Below the pieces are notes generated by a model, which was not told the DNA's origin, made no database searches, and saw nothing but the letters and a program-made list of their open reading frames with translations. The position numbers and the translations under genes are program-made. A DNA stretch of 64,000 nt from Epiperipatus broadwayi (taxonomy: Eukaryota > Onychophora > Udeonychophora > Euonychophora > Peripatidae): the NCBI GenBank assembly GCA_028023455.1, contig JAQFVV010006231.1, forward strand, positions 6,896,036 to 6,960,035, read 5' to 3'. Shown here one piece after another: positions 59,924-64,000 of the stretch (the first letter of the stretch is position 1; the number at the start of each line of letters is the position of its first letter).

Positions 59924-60170
59924 TTATTGTTTTAATTTTGGACCCAAAGCTTTATAGTTAGCTAATAAGGTAAAAAGTGGCTGCTGGAGGGTTGCATTAG
60001 TGCTCTCAGATCCAAGACTACTCACTGATGAAAGCCATAAGCTGGAAACTAGTCTGGGAATATTGGATGAGTAGGCACTAGATAGGGATTTTATGCACAA
60101 ACCTTCTTGCATCCATTGATTACTCTGGCTTGCACTGACGGTGCTACTGTATGGAGAGTTTAGATTCTGT
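59924..60170 (-). other. Exon-like serine-rich open frame of unknown family
   Basis: From about 60,166 down the minus strand the frame reads NLNSPYSSTVSASQSNQW, continues MQEGLCIKSLSSAYSSN and IPRLVSSLWLSSVSSLGSE, and stops after ALGPKLKQ at 59,924. The composition (Ser, Leu, Gln, Thr) differs from chance frames in this A+T-rich DNA. On the minus strand it is preceded by AACTTTACACAG, a good splice-acceptor candidate. Two relatives occur at 14,917-15,034 and 36,915-37,235 that keep parts of the protein sequence, so it is either a duplicated exon or the coding part of a repeat. I cannot assign a function. Confidence 0.4.
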
Positions 60171-61725
60171 GTAAAGTTGGAACTGCTATGAACATTAAAG
60201 GACTATTTGTTCCTGTTTATATCTGCCATGCCGAAGATTTGTTACTTAAAATTTTAAACATCTCTCAATGATAAAAATGTTAGATTATTCTTATAATTAT
60301 CATGATATCAACACAAGCATTTTATTAACTATTGCAATCATTAATTTATACTAATTAAGAATATCTGAGATGTAAAAATTTTTAACAATAAAAACGTCAA
60401 ATAAAATTCACTATTGTAACATTATATAAATAAAAAGTAAATTGATAAATCAGTCCACTAAATGACCAGAAAAGATCCACACATACATGTAAAAAAAATA
60501 ACATTTTGAAAATAAAGGAACTAAAGCTACAAAAAATTTAAACATATTTAAGAAATAACATCAGGACAGTATAATGCTAAAAATATCTCTTGTAAACAAA
60601 TTAGCAAACTGAGAAAATCATGTGATAAATTCAAATTCGTTTAGATGTGTTAATTATAATATTCACATAAACTTAACAAAATATATTGTTTACATTTTAT
60701 TTTTAAAAAAAAACAACTTCTTTGCATATAATTTTTACATGAAAGTGAATTATAATTATGATTAAATATAAAAGAGCAGCTTCATTTATCAATAGCAATA
60801 AATCTAATTAAAATTTTCTCTATTGACTTGAATATAAGGAGCAAAAAAAAATTTAGTACACAAAAACAAATTTTGATCTATCATTTCTAAATTTATAAAA
60901 ACTTGTCTTTCATATAAGAATAAAAAAGTCTAGTGTCTTTAATATAATCAGATATTTTATAAGACTGGGTTTATAATAACTGTTGACAATTTTAAAATAC
61001 ACCTGTAATACATCCATTTAAAAAAATCCAATTTGAAACAATGACAGGTAATTTCTTACCTACAGGACATTTTAAAAACTACTCAGCTCAGTTTCCTGCC
61101 AATATCTTAGAAAGATTTAAAATCAGATTTTACAAGCAAAATTTCAAACAAAGCAATACAAAGGTTCTTGACCTTTCATATATTCTATAGCTATAATAAA
61201 TAGAAATTTTGTTGCAAGCAACTGAAATCTAAATATAAACACACAAATCACCTCACTAGAAATTCCAGCAGTGCTTTCTGTGAAATAGACTAAATTAATG
61301 GCACTGATAAAAGGATCTATTCTCTTATCTGTGTTATTAATTTAAACTGTTTCATAGGAAGTACTGCTGAAATATTTTAACCTTGTAGATGATTTGTATA
61401 TTCTAGCTGTAATGAAAGAAAATTAAATTTATAGAAAATGTGTAAAGTTAAAATATAATAGTTAAGAAGTCAGAATTGCTTATTCCAGATGTCTAACAAA
61501 GATTCAATTATACTAAATGAATATACTAATTGTATACACTTCACAGCTTAAAAACAATAGTTCAAATTGTTTTAATATAGAAAAGTTCTCACAGCAAATT
61601 CCGTTATAAAAAAATTCACATTTAATTAATAATTAGTCCATAAAAAGAACTACTCATCATAATCTATCAAGACTTTGTTAATACAAGTTTATTGTAAATA
61701 CCTTTTAATAAATGGCAATTATATA
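60171..61725. other. No gene seen
   Basis: A+T-rich spacer. I see no coding frame, transposon end or tandem array. Confidence 0.6.
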
Positions 61726-63051
61726 CACCTGAGTCTCGTTTTATGCGGTAGATAGGTTCCTCAGAAAACGCGCACAAAAGAAATCGCACAAAAATAGACT
61801 TAACTTACCTAAAAAATGGGGGATAGGTTACTGTAATCGTATAAAAGCAAAGAAACAATGTAAAATTACTTTAAAATTCGCACACAAAAAATAAGGAAAT
61901 AAAATATGACTAATAAAAAAAATTTCAAATTTGAAAAAAATTGATACAAACTTTTTTTATTTATTTATTAACTACAGTATTTCATTTTATTCAAACCAAT
62001 ATATTTTTATGCGTAATTTATAGTATTTTTCATACATGTACAGTATTTTAATTATCGCTATTTGACGATAAGTTCGTTTGTAAACTAGTAAGACATCAGA
62101 TTCGTCACAAGAGGAAATACAACTAGCGCCAACTTCATCTTTTTAATTGCTCTTATCGTGGACTCACCTAAACTAAATGCTTTCCAATCGCTGTTGAACC
62201 TTCCCATTACGCTAAGCGATCTAAAATTGAAATTTTTTTTCCCAAAGAAATTCATTTTCTTGGGGTTTTTTTTTCTTCTCCGTTAGAATAAACTAAAAGT
62301 TTAAAATAAAAATAAGAACTTAGACTTACGATAATAAAAAGACACAGACTCACCACTGTCGGACAAAATTTAATTAAAACAATTAAAAATTAAATTCTTA
62401 TTTTTGTCTTTAATTTTCAATTCAGTTTAAAAATAAAATTTCATTGTTTTGCGTCATATTAATTTCAGATCACATTACGTAATTTTTAAATTGTTAATTA
62501 TAATTAAAAATCAATTTTAATTGTCAAATTTAATTGTGCCCACCGCTACAACTCACCTTTTAGAAATAAACTTGCGGACACTAAATGATTAATTGATTAT
62601 AAATTCTTTTTATTAAAAGCAAAAATAGAATGTGATTTAAAATGCAAAAAAACAACAGCATGCATAATATAGGCATCTATAACGTTTGAACAGATTTTTA
62701 CATTATAATCTTGTAAAATTTAATGTGTACATAAAATAGAGAAATCCTAATGTTAAGTGAATTATGAACTTCTTTATTGCATAACAACTATTATAGTACT
62801 ATTATAAAGTGCTGAAAATATTGAAATTATTAGAGAGAAGTCAAACTCCAGTAATATGCTATTACTTTAAATATGACGTGTGAGTGCGCAAAATTTATAA
62901 TAAAGTAATAGCGCATTGTCGGAGCTCGACTTCTGATCTAATAATTTTTATCGCATAAAAGAAAACCGCATACAAAGACCTTAAGAAGAAACATGAACTG
63001 CATAACTTCAAAATCGTATTAAATAAATCCGCATAAAACGAGACCCGGGTG
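61726..63051 (-). mobile_element. Tigger-like element, copy 6
   Basis: It is inserted at TA and bounded by CACCTGAGTCTCGTTTTATG and the inverse of CACCCGGGTCTCGTTTTATG. On the minus strand it keeps a damaged N-terminal helix-turn-helix region (ISILDRLA, then GSTAIGK, about 62,165-62,290) joined almost directly to the last part of the C-terminal region (KLALVVFPL-like text at 62,110). The whole catalytic centre is therefore deleted. The subterminal hairpin of the family lies at about 62,833-62,945. Confidence 0.88.
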
Positions 63052-64000
63052 TATATCAATCGAATAATTCATCGCTTCAGAATATTCAATTTTTTAGTTT
63101 CAAAGAACTTTTGATATTTATAGTAGATGCAGTTAGAGCCCATTTTATTCTGTAGACTGCAATTTTTAATTAGAGGAAGAATAAAACATGTGTTTTATTA
63201 ACCATTAATGAATGGTCTCATTATTAGTAATACCACTGCACAATATTTTCTTTTCCCAAACCACAAATTATTGAAATTATAAATTGGTTTCACACTTCTA
63301 TTAGATAGGCTAGAAAAATTCTTATAAAGAAATTCTATTTCAACGGTCTAAGTTTCCTTAGTCTTTATTTTCCTCAATCAAGAATTAAAGCAACATTGGT
63401 TCATCATTATTCTCATAAAGTTATAAAGCAATAATAAACTGTATGAAAATTATTTTTCATTTTGTTTTTAATTTTTCAATAATACAAAAATATATTTATT
63501 TTATAATGGACTTTCCAAATGTAATCTCTACAGAGAAATAAATGGCTATTTTACACATACTAAGTCTGCAGAAAGTCTAAAAATCCTGCAGAAACATCAT
63601 AAACTTAGTTACTTAAATAATTTATGCAATCATGTTTAAATCTCATATATTTCAATACTAGCTTTAACTTTCTCAAAATTTAATTTTTTGCAACAATTTC
63701 TATATATCATGCAACTATTTTTTATGTATATTTTTATTTAATTTACTGGATTTTTTTTAATCTATCTATTCGAGAAAATACTGTAGCACATCTCCCCCTT
63801 CCAGATTTTCAGACTTAGTTATTTTTTTAAAGTTTGCAAATAATTTTAGCAAAAAAATAATGTTAAGCTGTGAATAGGCAAAGTACTGTACTTTTTTGAA
63901 TGGAGACAGTGGTCTGTTTTATAAAATACCAATTCCTATGACAGTGGAGGTATAAGTCAACCTGCAGGGAGCTGGGTCAGCAACAGCATTCTTCCAAGTC
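63052..64000. other. Spacer, with a possible exon edge at the window end
   Basis: Mostly A+T-rich without features. The last 50 bases change character. On the plus strand CCAATTCCTATGACAG at 63,930-63,945 could be a splice acceptor, followed by an open GC-richer phase reading GGISQPAGSWVSNSILPS to the end of the window. The minus strand is also open in one phase there. It is too short to decide. Confidence 0.3.

Overview
The window looks like non-genic nuclear DNA from an invertebrate animal. It is strongly A+T-rich, has no operon-like packing, contains no complete host gene that I can recognise, and is full of decayed eukaryotic transposons. The mix (RTE-like and I/Jockey-like LINEs, a Penelope-like element, a Ty3/gypsy element, piggyBac, hAT and pogo/Tigger DNA transposons) would fit an arthropod, but sequence alone does not fix the taxon. 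Almost every coding trace belongs to a mobile element, and most carry stops, frameshifts or internal deletions.

Layout. 1-5.3 kb: a short MITE-like inverted repeat and a LINE ORF1 (zinc-knuckle) remnant. 5.4-7.1 kb: the 3' end of an RTE-type LINE, a hAT MITE with a perfect 8-bp target duplication, and a 120-bp tandem repeat. 10.8-12.8 kb: a piggyBac transposase pseudogene traceable from its N-terminus to its cysteine-rich tail. 15.6-17.9 kb: a second RTE LINE interrupted by a Tigger element. 19.0-27.2 kb: a Tigger copy split by a 6.7-kb element that has 8-bp target duplications, related termini and long inverted arms, with two RTE 3' ends facing each other near its centre. 27.4-38.8 kb: a hAT-like fragment, three further Tigger copies and tandem duplications. 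39.3-43.7 kb: a Ty3/gypsy element with 1.84-kb LTRs around only 709 bp of interior, in which the end of integrase survives. 45-50.4 kb: two more piggyBac-related elements, a higher-order satellite and a GC-richer unknown reading frame. 52.8-56.9 kb: two head-to-tail LINE remnants beside a Penelope-like element that still shows reverse-transcriptase and GIY-YIG traces, the whole flanked by a ~100-bp inverted repeat. 58.2 kb: a perfect 76-bp inverted repeat with a 6-nt loop. 59.9-60.2 kb: an exon-like minus-strand frame with two diverged relatives in the window. 61.7-63.1 kb: a sixth Tigger copy.

Relative order of events. Nesting shows RTE before Tigger at 16.1 kb, and Tigger before the 6.7-kb palindromic element at 19.3 kb. 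The gypsy LTR pair looks nearly identical by eye and so is probably young. The most unusual objects are the 6.7-kb long-arm element, the perfect hairpin at 58.2 kb, and the exon-like repeat family at 59.9, 37.0 and 14.9 kb. No CRISPR array, rRNA gene or functional tRNA was found. Coordinates of decayed elements are approximate where no terminal repeat or target duplication fixes them.
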